DNA of 64,000 nucleotides from Flavobacterium sp. (GCF_028689845.1 NZ_JAQVCH010000009.1:1-64000); one strand, 5' to 3'. Counted from the first letter of the stretch, positions 16,174 to 25,621 are shown. Made by a program: numbers and translations. The notes: a model not told the origin generated them from the sequence alone.

Positions 16174-17229
16174 TTATTCTTTTGTTTTATAAGCCAAACG
16201 AGTCACGACAGGAAAATGGTCTGAATTAATAAAATCCGAAAATGTATAAAACTGCTTTACCGCAAATATTTTATCGGTGAAAATATAATCAATTCGACCA
16301 GGATAATACTTAAAATCATACGATTTTCCGAAGCCTGAACCTGCTTCTTCAAACGCATCTTTTAAATCACCTTTTATATTTCGGTAAACATAAGAAAACG
16401 CACTATTATTTAAATCGCCACAAATAATAACGGGATAGTTACAATCTAATTTGTGTTTTTTAATAATTTCTGCTTGTTGTTGTTGCGTTTTAAATGAAGC
16501 TGTCATTCTTCTTAAAATTCGTTTCGATTGCATTTGTGTCACACCCTGAATATTTTCATCAATTTCATGTACGTCTGGCGTAATTTTAATCGACTGTAAA
16601 TGAATACTATAAACTCTTAGCGTATCTTTTCCTCTTTTGATATCGGCAAATACGGCATTGTTTGTAGAATTTGGAAATTTAATATTCCCTTCATCAACTA
16701 TGGGATATTTTGAAAAAATAGCTTGACCAAGTTTCGTGTTTTTCCCTTCCACAAAAATGTATTTATACTTATATATTCTAAAATCGACTTCATTATTTTT
16801 AGAATATTCTTGAATACAAAGAATATCTGGATTTTGTTCTTTAATAAAAGTAGAAATTTCACTACTGATGTTGTCTCGTTTTATCCAATCATATAAATTG
16901 AAGAGTCGAACATTATAACTCATCACCACAAAATCCTGTTCTTCAATAGGTAAGTTAGTTTCAGAAAACTTATAGAATTTATTGACAAAAGTAATTCCCA
17001 ACAATAAAACCAAGCCAGAAAGCAACATTTGTCTTTTAAATTGAATTACCCAATAGATAAAAAACAATAAATTTAAAATTAACATGAGCGGCAAAACCAA
17101 TGTTAAAACCGAAAGTAAAGGAAATAATTTTGGAGCCAGAAAAGGTAAAACATAAGCAACAAAGGTCAATACAGTCAAAACTATATTAAGAAAAAACATT
17201 GCTTTATTAAACCAATTTAGGTTTTTCAT
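16174..17229 (-). CDS. Endonuclease/exonuclease/phosphatase (EEP) family membrane protein
   Basis: The 351-residue protein begins with about three membrane helices (roughly 7-90: MFFLNIVLTVLTFVAYVLPFL, VLTLVLPLMLILNLLFFIYWV, LSGLVLLLGITFVNKFY; read as separate pieces). A metal-dependent EEP domain follows, with the family motifs VMSYNVRLFN, ILCIQEYS (metal-binding Glu), VIICGDLNNSAFS, GRIDYIFTD and SDHFPVV (catalytic Asp-His). The catalytic domain could act on nucleic acid, lipid or sugar phosphates; the substrate is unknown. It is the last gene of the minus-strand unit that starts near 25591 or 21127, and its start is 35 bases after the rhomboid gene. Confidence 0.88.
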   Translation of the reverse strand: MKNLNWFNKAMFFLNIVLTVLTFVAYVLPFLAPKLFPLLSVLTLVLPLMLILNLLFFIYWVIQFKRQMLLSGLVLLLGITFVNKFYKFSETNLPIEEQDFVVMSYNVRLFNLYDWIKRDNISSEISTFIKEQNPDILCIQEYSKNNEVDFRIYKYKYIFVEGKNTKLGQAIFSKYPIVDEGNIKFPNSTNNAVFADIKRGKDTLRVYSIHLQSIKITPDVHEIDENIQGVTQMQSKRILRRMTASFKTQQQQAEIIKKHKLDCNYPVIICGDLNNSAFSYVYRNIKGDLKDAFEEAGSGFGKSYDFKYYPGRIDYIFTDKIFAVKQFYTFSDFINSDHFPVVTRLAYKTKE

Positions 17230-17264
17230 TTCCGTTTATGTACTAAAATTTTAATTTTTTACAA

Positions 17265-18137
17265 CTAATTTTTTCCTGCTTTAAATAAAAACTCTTTTTC
17301 CTCTTTCGTTAAGCTATCATAACCCGATTGGCTAATTTTATCTAAAATTTCGTCAATTTGCTGTTGTGATTTATCTTTTACGGCATGTTTTTGCTGTGTA
17401 TAAGAGTTATTTTTATGAACTTTTTTGAACGGTGTCTTATGGTTTTGTTGAAATAAATTAACAACCCAATCCATAAACGAGGAAAAACCTTTGGTTAAAT
17501 CATTTCCTTTCTGAAGTTGGCTCGCGTATAAATAACCAAATAACGCTCCACCAAGATGAGCAATATGACCTCCAACATTAGAAAACGAAAGACTTATCAA
17601 ATCCACAACTACATAAAATACGGCAATATGCCAAAGTCGAATATTTCCGATAAGCAATAAACGAACCTGCATTTGTGGAGCATAAGTAGCAACTCCAAAC
17701 AAAACAGCCATAATCGCACCAGAAGCTCCAATTAATGTGACTACTTGATTGGCCAAAGCTGGAAAAAACAAATAACTTAAAATATAAATTAAACCCGCAA
17801 AAATTAAGCCCATAAAATACAAACTCAATAATTGTTTTTGGGTGAAGAACGTTAAAAACAACCTTCCTACAAAGTTGAGAATGATTAAATTAAAAAGAAT
17901 ATGAAAAATATCCGCATGAAAAAAAGCGTAAGTAAATATAGACCAAGGCTTCCAAAGCAAATCAGTTGGATTGGACGATAAACTCACATAGTTCATGAAT
18001 CCCAACTGAATTCCAAACAATGATAAAATACCCGTTAAGATCCATGGAATAGCAAAAAGGGTCACATTCCAATAAATTAGCTTTTCGGTTACACCACCAA
18101 GACGGTATTGTTGTTTTATTTCATCTAGAAAATTCAT
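17265..18137 (-). CDS. Rhomboid family intramembrane serine protease
   Basis: The 290-residue protein has six predicted membrane helices with rhomboid motifs: HADIFHILFNL (His79 and Asn83), the catalytic Ser139 in GASGA and His194 in HIAHLGGALFG. The C-terminal 90 residues are a cytosolic tail with a charged ending (ILDKISQSGYDSLTKEEKEFL), as in other Bacteroidota rhomboids. It cuts transmembrane substrates in the bilayer; no substrate is suggested by context. It lies 13 bases downstream of a second rhomboid gene in the mutL unit. Confidence 0.92.
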   Translation of the reverse strand: MNFLDEIKQQYRLGGVTEKLIYWNVTLFAIPWILTGILSLFGIQLGFMNYVSLSSNPTDLLWKPWSIFTYAFFHADIFHILFNLIILNFVGRLFLTFFTQKQLLSLYFMGLIFAGLIYILSYLFFPALANQVVTLIGASGAIMAVLFGVATYAPQMQVRLLLIGNIRLWHIAVFYVVVDLISLSFSNVGGHIAHLGGALFGYLYASQLQKGNDLTKGFSSFMDWVVNLFQQNHKTPFKKVHKNNSYTQQKHAVKDKSQQQIDEILDKISQSGYDSLTKEEKEFLFKAGKN

Positions 18138-18150
18138 GTACTCTTTTAAA

Positions 18151-18972
18151 TTAATTCCAACGTTTATCGTTAAATTGATTTTTTTTCCAAATCCACATCA
18201 TAATTAAACCCGTCACTGCTCCACCAACGTGAGCAAAATGGGCAATTCCGCCTCCACCAAAAATTGAATCGCCTTTTAATCCCATAAATAAATCGCCTAA
18301 AACCAAAACGGGAACAAAGTATTTTGCTTTGATAGGAATTGGTAAAAACAGCAACATTAATTCGGCATTCGGAAACATGAAGGCAAAGGCCACGATAATT
18401 CCATAAAGAGCTCCAGAAGCACCCACTGCCCTACCATCGGCAATCACAGCGGCATCGAATAGAGCTTTGAAATTAGTATCGTTTAATAAATTATATTTTC
18501 CTAAAGGCTCTAAAATAGGTTTAATATTTTCGGCTAATTTCTGACCAGAATACATATTTCCATCCCGAAAAGGGACATTAATAATTTGGTGAATCGTTTC
18601 GTCTGACAATTGCAAATCGGCAGTTGCTTCTAGAATTTTTTGAAACGCAAAATACTCCATTCCCATGTGAATCAAGGCCGCTCCGAGTCCGCACGAGATA
18701 TAAAAAAACAAAAACTTTTTCCATCCCCAAAAATGTTCTAAAGCAGAGCCGAACATGATTAATCCAAACATATTAAAGAAAATATGCATCAAATTAGGCA
18801 TTTCTGCATGCATAAACATGTGCGTTAAAGGCTGCCACCAATGAAAACTATCGCTTAATGGAAAATGAATGGCTAATAAATCATTCGCGGCAATTGCAAT
18901 GGTATTGGAAGCAATATAAAAAAGCACATTAATGATCACTAATTGCTTCACCGTATCGGTCATTCGCATCAT
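18151..18972 (-). CDS. Rhomboid family intramembrane serine protease
   Basis: The 273-residue rhomboid has the motif HIFFNMFGL, the catalytic Ser186 in GASGALYG and His248 in AHFAHVGGAVTG. An unusual hydrophilic insert of about 75 residues (roughly 106-180) separates the early helices from the serine helix. It is not closely similar to the neighbouring rhomboid outside the core motifs, so the pair looks old rather than freshly duplicated. The start (ATGATGCG) overlaps the mutL stop by 3 bases, so translation is coupled to mutL. Confidence 0.92.
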   Translation of the reverse strand: MMRMTDTVKQLVIINVLFYIASNTIAIAANDLLAIHFPLSDSFHWWQPLTHMFMHAEMPNLMHIFFNMFGLIMFGSALEHFWGWKKFLFFYISCGLGAALIHMGMEYFAFQKILEATADLQLSDETIHQIINVPFRDGNMYSGQKLAENIKPILEPLGKYNLLNDTNFKALFDAAVIADGRAVGASGALYGIIVAFAFMFPNAELMLLFLPIPIKAKYFVPVLVLGDLFMGLKGDSIFGGGGIAHFAHVGGAVTGLIMMWIWKKNQFNDKRWN

Positions 18973-20822
18973 ATCATGAAATTTTTATCAATATCCTCCA
19001 CACTAATGGTGATGAAAGTTGGTTTATTAAAAGGTGAAACGTTTGGGTCTTTACAAGCAAAGAGCCCGTTTACGATATTTTCTTGTTCTTTTTCAGTTAA
19101 ATAAGTTCCCGTTTGAATAGCCAAACTCCGAGCCATTGATTTGGCAATGGTATCATTTTGACTAAAACCACTATCGGGAATTCCAAATTGCAAATCATGA
19201 ATTAATTGGTCTAAAAGAATGGCAATTTCACTATCTTTTACTTGAATAGGTTTTCCAGAAATGCTGATTTTATCTTCTCCAATAGCATCAAAAATAAAAC
19301 CTGTATGTTCTAACGCGACTTGTAATTCTTGAATCAATTGGATTTCATTGGTTGAAAAATATAATTCTAAAGGAAAAAGTAAATGTTGACTAGAAGCTTG
19401 CTGAACGGTAATATTATTGAGATACCGTTCGTACAAAATTCGTTGATGAGCCCGTTGTTGATCAACAATCATCATCCCCGACTTAATCGAACTGACAATG
19501 TATTTTTTATGAATTTGATATGTTCTGTTTTTAACTTCTTCTATATCAGAATATTGAAACAACGAACTAGTGACCGCTTCTTGTTCAAAAGTAATCGTAT
19601 CTAGTTCTGCGGTATCGTTTTTTAGTCCAACGTATAAACTTTCCCAACTTGCTGTTTCTGGTTTTCGGTCACGATAAGTGGTCGAATCCCAAGAACTTTT
19701 AGTTTGTTTTTCTTCCGAAAACGGATTAAAACCGGAGTTCATTTGAATTAACGGTGAAGCTGCCTCTTTTCGCAAATAATCATAAGGTGTGTCTAAATTC
19801 GGGTCGCGTTCAAAATCTAAAACCGGAGCGACATTAAACTGCCCTAAACTGTGTTTAACGGTAGCACGAAGTATTGCATATAAAGCTTGTTCATCATCAA
19901 ATTTGATTTCGGTTTTAGTTGGATGAATATTAATATCGATGGAGTTTGCGGGAACATCTAAAAAAATAAAATAAGCAGGTTGCATTCCCTCTTTAAGCAA
20001 TCCTTCGTAGGCGGCCATAATTGCATGGTGCAAATAACCGCTTTTAATAAAACGATTATTTACAAAAAAGAACTGCTCACTCCTACTCTTTTTTGAAAAT
20101 TCTGGTTTAGAAGCAAATCCATGAATCGTAACAATTTCTGTTTCTTCTGCAACGGGAACTAATTTTTCATTTGTTTTGCCAGAAAAAATAGCTACGATGC
20201 GTTGTCTTAAATTGGAAGATGGCAAATTATACAATTCACTTCCGTTGTGAATAAACGTAAAATGAATGTTTGGATGAGCCAATGCCACTCGTTGAAATTC
20301 GTCTAAAATATGACGGTGTTCTACGGTTTCCGACTTGAGAAAATTGCGACGAGCAGGAATATTAAAAAATAAATTTTTAACTGCAAAAGAAGTTCCTTTG
20401 GGTAAAACCGCAGGATCTTGAGCGATAAATTTACTTCCTTCAATGATGATGTGCGTTCCTAATTCTTCCTCCTCTTGACGGGTTTTGAGTTCCACATGTG
20501 CAATAGCGGCGATGGAGGCCAACGCTTCCCCGCGAAAACCTTTAGTTTGAATGATAAATAAATCTTCTGCTTGACGAATTTTAGAAGTCGCATGGCGTTC
20601 AAAACACATGCGAGCATCGGTAACGCTCATGCCGTTTCCGTTATCTATGACTTGAACCAGTGCTTTTCCGGCATCTTTTATAATTAATTTAATGTCGGTT
20701 GCTTTAGCGTCTACGGCATTCTCCAACAATTCTTTGACTACAGAAGCAGGTCGTTGAACGACTTCTCCAGCAGCAATTTGATTCGCAACATGATCAGGAA
20801 GTAATTGGATGATACTCGACAT
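18969..20822 (-). CDS. mutL: DNA mismatch repair protein MutL
   Basis: The 617-residue protein has the GHKL ATPase motifs: IAAGEVVQRPASVVKELLENAVDA (quoted in parts; motif I), DNGNGM (motif II) and TKGFRGEALASI (motif III). The linker and C-terminal dimer domain follow. MutL links MutS mismatch recognition to strand removal. The endonuclease motif DQHAxxE is not intact: the equivalent region at 454 reads DQQRAHQRILYE. The C-terminal zinc-site motif CPHGRP appears as VSPFNKP. So nicking activity is doubtful. It overlaps the upstream small membrane-protein gene by one base and the rhomboid gene by 3. Confidence 0.95.
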   Translation of the reverse strand: MSSIIQLLPDHVANQIAAGEVVQRPASVVKELLENAVDAKATDIKLIIKDAGKALVQVIDNGNGMSVTDARMCFERHATSKIRQAEDLFIIQTKGFRGEALASIAAIAHVELKTRQEEEELGTHIIIEGSKFIAQDPAVLPKGTSFAVKNLFFNIPARRNFLKSETVEHRHILDEFQRVALAHPNIHFTFIHNGSELYNLPSSNLRQRIVAIFSGKTNEKLVPVAEETEIVTIHGFASKPEFSKKSRSEQFFFVNNRFIKSGYLHHAIMAAYEGLLKEGMQPAYFIFLDVPANSIDINIHPTKTEIKFDDEQALYAILRATVKHSLGQFNVAPVLDFERDPNLDTPYDYLRKEAASPLIQMNSGFNPFSEEKQTKSSWDSTTYRDRKPETASWESLYVGLKNDTAELDTITFEQEAVTSSLFQYSDIEEVKNRTYQIHKKYIVSSIKSGMMIVDQQRAHQRILYERYLNNITVQQASSQHLLFPLELYFSTNEIQLIQELQVALEHTGFIFDAIGEDKISISGKPIQVKDSEIAILLDQLIHDLQFGIPDSGFSQNDTIAKSMARSLAIQTGTYLTEKEQENIVNGLFACKDPNVSPFNKPTFITISVEDIDKNFMI

Positions 20823-21127
20823 TATTTTTGGCTAAAAATGGAAAGATCGAAATCGATGATTACTAAAAATATAAAAATTAACACGAGTACAATGGCGAGT
20901 AATCGAAAATTAATAAGCCGATTTCCTCTGTGTCTGCTCTCATTTCGAGCATCCGACCAATGAGCTCGAAAATCATTGTAGTTTACTGTTTCGCGATTTT
21001 TATGAAACTTCGAATCAAAATCATAGATATTGCCTTGCTCCTTGCCTTCATAATAGCGTGGAGTATAATTGAAACTTTTGTTTCGTGGCAAATTAAATAG
21101 TGATTTCTTTATCATTGTTCCATACAT
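20822..21127 (-). CDS. Small single-pass membrane protein (often mislabelled riboflavin synthase beta)
   Basis: The 101-residue protein is basic and polar for about 75 residues (NKSFNYTPRYYEGKEQG, HWSDARNESRHRGNR) and then has one strong C-terminal helix (FRLLAIVLVLIFIFLVIIDFD, in part). It is the flavobacterial small protein normally found between ribH and mutL. In databases it is sometimes called riboflavin synthase subunit beta, apparently only because of that position; nothing in its sequence supports an enzyme. Met5 is an alternative start. Its stop overlaps the mutL start (TAATG). Confidence 0.75.
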   Translation of the reverse strand: MYGTMIKKSLFNLPRNKSFNYTPRYYEGKEQGNIYDFDSKFHKNRETVNYNDFRAHWSDARNESRHRGNRLINFRLLAIVLVLIFIFLVIIDFDLSIFSQK

Positions 21128-21135
21128 TTAACGTT

Positions 21136-21143
21136 CAAAGTTA
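21136..21143 (-). promoter_or_regulatory. Possible promoter of the mutL unit
   Basis: On the minus strand this reads TAACTTTG (TAnnTTTG), 8 bases before the first ATG and 20 before Met5. TTTA occupies the -33 position at the correct distance. This suggests the mutL unit has its own promoter downstream of the large surface-protein gene, and it slightly favours Met5 as the start. Confidence 0.5.
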
Positions 21144-21229
21144 AGGAATTCTCAACGGACTATAAAATTTGATTGTGTGAAAGTTTTGTTAGTTTTCAAC
21201 ACCAAAAAGTATCAAAAAAGAGAATGGTT

Positions 21230-24229
21230 TTATCTTTTTAAGGAAAAATGACCTTTTACTGTTCGTCCATCAGCCATTTCTAATACAAACCAGTAGTCAT
21301 CAGAGGGCAAAGCACTGCCATTAAAAGTACCATCCCAACTTTTCAAACTCGGTTTAAACTGATAAATTAATTTTCCGTAACGGTCGAAAACAGAAAGTTT
21401 AGAATCAACTTGATAAGCTGGTGAAATGCCGCGAATACTCCAAACATCATTGAATCCATCGCCATTTGGCGTAAAAAAAGTTTGAATTCCCAAAACTTGA
21501 ATTTGTGCAGGTAAAACTCCACATTGATGTAAATCTTTGATATAAACTGTTAAAATACCTGGTTCTACATCATAAAAAACATTTGATTCTTGGTAATAGA
21601 AATCATCTAAACTATATACATAATTTCCAACACCAGCGACTAAGATGACCACTGAATTATCAGCTATTAAATCATTAATTTGTATATTTTCTAAGATTGC
21701 AATTTCAGAATCCACTACTTGTATCGTTCGGGTTTTGAGACAATCTTCGTCAGAAGTTACTTCAACCGTATAAATTCCCGATTGATTTGTAGTTATCGTA
21801 TAATTTGTTTCGTTTTCTAAAGCTGTTTGATTTAAAAACCATTGATAAGAAAAGTCAGCTATCGTATTTTCATTCAGCAAACCAGCAGAAAGTGTCACCG
21901 TATGGGTTGAATCGTTTTTACAAACATAATGCAACGCATCATCCAATTGAATTTTTGGTGTTTCAAATACCATAAAAGGAAGTTGAACTGTAGCAAAACA
22001 TGTTGTATTGTTAGGATTAATCACTTTGGCAGTAATGACTTGCGAAGTTGTTTCAAACGGATTAGGCAACGGACTAGACAATAGCAAATTATTTTCATCT
22101 CGATATTCTACAAGCATTCCCGTTTGGGTTCCTAAAATGGTTGTTTGAAATCCAGTCGTATTAAAAGCTAAAACTCCATCTTGAAAAAGCGGATCAACTT
22201 CATCATCACAAAGCTGAATTAATTCAATTGGAACCCCAATTGCTTTAGGTAAAACATCAACCACAAACTTAATTGTTGTTTGATATGAACAGGCCAAAGT
22301 CGTATTATTTGTAACAGTAGCTTGAATAATTTGTGATGTGGATAAGAAAGGATTAGGTAACGGGCTTGGTAAAACCACATTGTTTTCATCGAGATAAATA
22401 ACTGAAACATTAGCTAGTCCGTTCAATAAATCACTTTCAATCGTCGAGGTATCAAAACTAAACAAACCATCATCATTATCATCACAAACGATAATTTCTA
22501 TCGGATTAACAATTGGAATCGGTTCAACTAGTAAATCAATATGATGTCCTAAGCCTACGCATGCATTATTTAAATCACTTTCAATTCTAACAAAAATAGG
22601 CTGCCTAAAAGGTGAAAACGTATTGGTAAAATTAGTTGGGTCTTGAATGGCATTACTTTCGGATAAAGCGTCTTCAATCGAAGAATAATAACTCACTGTC
22701 AATTGTTGTCCAACAGGAAACAAAGTAAGAATATCTGTTGTAAAACCACTAAAATCAAAGGTTGCTATTCCGTCTTGGTTAGACCCCGAAGCTAAATCAT
22801 CACATGCAATATAATTTTGCAATAACGTTAAAGGAATTAAAGTTGTGGTGACAATTAAATCTAATTTTTCAATTTTAAAACAACCAAATGTATTAGTGAT
22901 TCGCACAAAAACTTGATCTAATCCTGCAATTTGATTCGTGTATTGTGTTGGATTGGTTATTACATTATTTTCTTGTTCAGCAGCTAGCAGTGTAGGATAA
23001 TATTTAAACGTAAAACCCAACGGATTTGACATCAGCAAGGAATTTGCTTCCGTTAAATTAAAAGCACTGAGTCCATCTAAGTCATCATCACATTGTTTTA
23101 AACTAACATTTGTATTTACAATTGGTCTAGCTTTTACCTCAATTGTTAAAGAGGCTATCGAAAAACAATCACCATAAGTCACTCGAATACCAAATTCATG
23201 TAAACCAAGCGGTAAAATTGCAGTTGTATTGTTAATTTCATTCGTTAGGTTTTCAGCATCTAATACAGATGGAAAATAAGTAAAACTAACCGTTTGGCTT
23301 CCTTGATAAATTTGTGATTCATAATTGGTTAAATTAACGGTCGCTTCTAACGTAGGGTTGTTTTCACAAACCAAAATAATGACATTATTGACTTCAATTT
23401 CGCCCAAAATCACTTCAACAGTTCTTGTTTCAAAGCAAACCGTAAGCGTGTTAGTAATTCGAGCATAGTAAGTACCGTTGCTTACAGGAACCAATCCCGT
23501 TAATGGTAAATTATTAAAAACAGCATCTTCTTGAGTTTGATGATACGTGATTGTAAATTCGCCATTTGTACTCGCTAAATAATTGGCAGACAAAGTTGAA
23601 AAATCAAATAATTCACTATTATCATTTCCGTTATCACAAATTTCTACATCCTCAAAATCATCAAAAACATAATTTTGAAATGGATTTTGGATAATTGCAG
23701 TTCCTGTCCAATTTAACGTAAATGGTGAATTCCCAATAGGCCGATCAATTACAATAAAATAACTACTTCCGGTGGCTGCAGAAATGCTTCGAACAAAACT
23801 ATCGCCATCTTCACCTGGTCCTTCAAAAAGATCTGAAGAAGAATTTTTTAACCCCGTATGATTATTCGCTTGCCCAGCTGCTGCTGGATTTGTTGTTGAA
23901 CATCTAATGGGAGAGCCTAAATTACCACAAGTTACATTAGGACCAAAAATCCAAAAATCATAATCTTCTTCAATATCATCACTTTCCGGAATTATCTCAA
24001 AACTCAAAACACCAAACTGTTCAATATTGACCCGAAACCAAATAGAATTATTTTCTTGTGCGTCACAGGAGGGCGGAATTATTTCTTGAATTCCATAACC
24101 TGAAACATTGTAAGCAATGCTTTGATTATCGCAAACCTGAATATAATTGACACAATCGTTTGGTAAATTTTGACTAAAACTTACCATTGTGAGCAAAAAC
24201 AAGTGGATATAAAGTATTTTTTTAATCAA
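21230..24229 (-). CDS. T9SS type B sorting domain surface protein
   Basis: The 999-residue protein has a signal peptide (MIKKILYIHLFLLTMVSFSQ). An N-terminal domain seen in such proteins follows (NNSIWFRVNIEQFGVLSFEI). Several repeats start with a CDD/CDN motif plus a YY/TYxxxxDA element (for example CDDDLDGLSAFNLTEANSLL in part; YYSSIEDALSESNAI). It ends with the gliding-motility-type C-terminal domain: FFTPNGDGFNDVW, LSVFDRYGKLIYQF, WDGTFNGSALPSDDYWF, HFSLKR. Such proteins leave through the type IX system and stay on the cell surface, probably in adhesion. It sits between ribH and the small membrane protein that normally neighbours it, so it looks inserted into a conserved operon. Confidence 0.9.
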   Translation of the reverse strand: MIKKILYIHLFLLTMVSFSQNLPNDCVNYIQVCDNQSIAYNVSGYGIQEIIPPSCDAQENNSIWFRVNIEQFGVLSFEIIPESDDIEEDYDFWIFGPNVTCGNLGSPIRCSTTNPAAAGQANNHTGLKNSSSDLFEGPGEDGDSFVRSISAATGSSYFIVIDRPIGNSPFTLNWTGTAIIQNPFQNYVFDDFEDVEICDNGNDNSELFDFSTLSANYLASTNGEFTITYHQTQEDAVFNNLPLTGLVPVSNGTYYARITNTLTVCFETRTVEVILGEIEVNNVIILVCENNPTLEATVNLTNYESQIYQGSQTVSFTYFPSVLDAENLTNEINNTTAILPLGLHEFGIRVTYGDCFSIASLTIEVKARPIVNTNVSLKQCDDDLDGLSAFNLTEANSLLMSNPLGFTFKYYPTLLAAEQENNVITNPTQYTNQIAGLDQVFVRITNTFGCFKIEKLDLIVTTTLIPLTLLQNYIACDDLASGSNQDGIATFDFSGFTTDILTLFPVGQQLTVSYYSSIEDALSESNAIQDPTNFTNTFSPFRQPIFVRIESDLNNACVGLGHHIDLLVEPIPIVNPIEIIVCDDNDDGLFSFDTSTIESDLLNGLANVSVIYLDENNVVLPSPLPNPFLSTSQIIQATVTNNTTLACSYQTTIKFVVDVLPKAIGVPIELIQLCDDEVDPLFQDGVLAFNTTGFQTTILGTQTGMLVEYRDENNLLLSSPLPNPFETTSQVITAKVINPNNTTCFATVQLPFMVFETPKIQLDDALHYVCKNDSTHTVTLSAGLLNENTIADFSYQWFLNQTALENETNYTITTNQSGIYTVEVTSDEDCLKTRTIQVVDSEIAILENIQINDLIADNSVVILVAGVGNYVYSLDDFYYQESNVFYDVEPGILTVYIKDLHQCGVLPAQIQVLGIQTFFTPNGDGFNDVWSIRGISPAYQVDSKLSVFDRYGKLIYQFKPSLKSWDGTFNGSALPSDDYWFVLEMADGRTVKGHFSLKR

Positions 24230-24328
24230 AATAAATCAGTTGAATAATAAAATGAAAAGTTTACTTTCCGTTTTAGAAAGAATATATAAATGTAGGAAAA
24301 TAAAAAGTTTGAATTAAGAAAACAACTG

Positions 24329-24808
24329 TTAAAATTGAGTCATTTTAATTGCAGCAACGGCAGCTTCCACGCCTTTGTTTCCGTGCTTTCCACCACTTCT
24401 ATCTAATGATTGTTGCCTATTATTATCGGTTAGCACACAAAAAACAACAGGTATTTTACCTAAAACGTTTAAGTCTTTGATACCATGCGTCACGCCTTCA
24501 CAAACAAAATCGAAATGTTTGGTTTCGCCTTGAATCACACTTCCAATAGCAATGATTCCAGATAAATGAGGGAATTTATCCATCATTTTTTTACAGCCAT
24601 AGATGAGTTCAAAACTACCTGGAACATTCCAACGGAGGATATTTTGGGAATTTACATCGCAATCTAATAAAGTATCAATTGCTCCTTGATAAAGTCCTTC
24701 GGTAATGACATCATTCCATTCTGAAACAACAATCCCAAACGAAAGTTGACTAACGTTTGGGAGACTGTTTTTATCGTATTGAGATAAATTCTTATTTTCA
24801 GTAGCCAT
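24329..24808 (-). CDS. ribH: 6,7-dimethyl-8-ribityllumazine synthase
   Basis: The 159-residue enzyme shows the lumazine synthase motifs: FGIVVSEWNDVIT (substrate-binding aromatic), WNVPGSFELIYGCKK, AIGSVIQGETKHFDFV (catalytic His near residue 93) and GVLTDN-like CVLTDNNRQQSLDRSGGKHGN (phosphate-binding Arg; quoted as one part of 20). It condenses the ribityl-pyrimidine and butanone phosphate in the penultimate step of riboflavin synthesis, usually as a large capsid-like oligomer. It follows the TPR gene by 6 bases. No FMN riboswitch is present upstream. Confidence 0.95.
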   Translation of the reverse strand: MATENKNLSQYDKNSLPNVSQLSFGIVVSEWNDVITEGLYQGAIDTLLDCDVNSQNILRWNVPGSFELIYGCKKMMDKFPHLSGIIAIGSVIQGETKHFDFVCEGVTHGIKDLNVLGKIPVVFCVLTDNNRQQSLDRSGGKHGNKGVEAAVAAIKMTQF

Positions 24809-24814
24809 AGCTAT

Positions 24815-25591
24815 TTATTGTGCCATTCCGATTAAGCCATCAATATTTTGAGCTTCTGGAGCCGTATCGTAATTATCTTTAATTTCATTAAAATATTTCA
24901 ATGCATCTGCTTTATTCCCTAAAGTCAAAGCCGTTTGTCCAGCTTTTAGTAAATAAATAGGCGTTGTCATATCGTTCACGTTCATATTCGCTGCTTTTAC
25001 ATAATATTCTAATGCTTCTTTCAATTGATTTTTCTGAGCAAAAGCATCTCCGATTAAGCCCACCGCTTGGGTGCTTAAAATCATATCATCCGATTTGAAT
25101 TTATCTAAATATTCAATCGCTTTGGTATTATCTCCCGTATTTAAAAAAGAAACACCTGCATAAAAATTAGCTAAGTTTCCTGCATCAGTTCCAGAATATT
25201 CATCTGCAATTTTGATGAAACCAAATTTTCCGTCTACTCCATTTAATGCTGCTTTAAACAAACTATCTTGAGCGGTAGTTCCATCTACTGCTTTTTGAAA
25301 ATTTTGTTGAGCCGTAAACATTTCTTCTGCGGCATCATTTTCTTTTGGTTCAGTTACAAATTTTTGAAACATCAAATAACCAATCGTGATTAATGCAATT
25401 GCACCAACGATTCCAAAAATATACTTTTGATTTTGAACAACCCATTCTTCTGTTCTAGAAGCACCTTCGTCTAATGTATTAAAAACACCTGCTGTGGTAC
25501 TGTCTTTTGCATCCACATCAATGTTTGCTTCAATATCTTCTACGTCTTTCGGTTTTGGTGCTTTAAAGCCTCTCTTGTTATAAGTTGCCAT
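24815..25591 (-). CDS. Tetratricopeptide repeat membrane protein
   Basis: The 258-residue protein has a charged cytosolic N-terminus (about 1-50), one membrane helix (about 53-72, YIFGIVGAIALITIGYLMF) and TPR-like helical repeats to the end (AGNLANFYAGVSFLNTGDNTKAIEYLDKF; KNQLKEALEYYVKAANMN; GNKADALKYFNEIKDNY, each cut short). The architecture resembles YfgM, a periplasmic TPR protein that interacts with the SecYEG translocon, but that identity is only an analogy. It is the first gene of the minus-strand unit with ribH and is divergent from recF, a pairing common in flavobacteria. Confidence 0.85.
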   Translation of the reverse strand: MATYNKRGFKAPKPKDVEDIEANIDVDAKDSTTAGVFNTLDEGASRTEEWVVQNQKYIFGIVGAIALITIGYLMFQKFVTEPKENDAAEEMFTAQQNFQKAVDGTTAQDSLFKAALNGVDGKFGFIKIADEYSGTDAGNLANFYAGVSFLNTGDNTKAIEYLDKFKSDDMILSTQAVGLIGDAFAQKNQLKEALEYYVKAANMNVNDMTTPIYLLKAGQTALTLGNKADALKYFNEIKDNYDTAPEAQNIDGLIGMAQ

Positions 25592-25613
25592 TTATATTAA
25601 ATTTATTGAGCCG

Positions 25614-25621
25614 CAAAAATA
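25614..25621 (-). promoter_or_regulatory. -7 element of the TPR-ribH unit
   Basis: On the minus strand this reads TATTTTTG (TAnnTTTG), 22 bases before the ATG of the TPR gene. No good TTTG box at -33. Confidence 0.55.

Noticed and set aside
20822..21127. Riboflavin synthase beta subunit label for the 101-residue protein
   Set aside because: The protein is a basic tail with one C-terminal membrane helix and has no lumazine or riboflavin synthase motifs; the true ribH is at 24329-24808.
24230..24328. FMN riboswitch near ribH
   Set aside because: The regions before the ribH operon (25592-25705) and around ribH are too short and lack the RFN-element conserved blocks.
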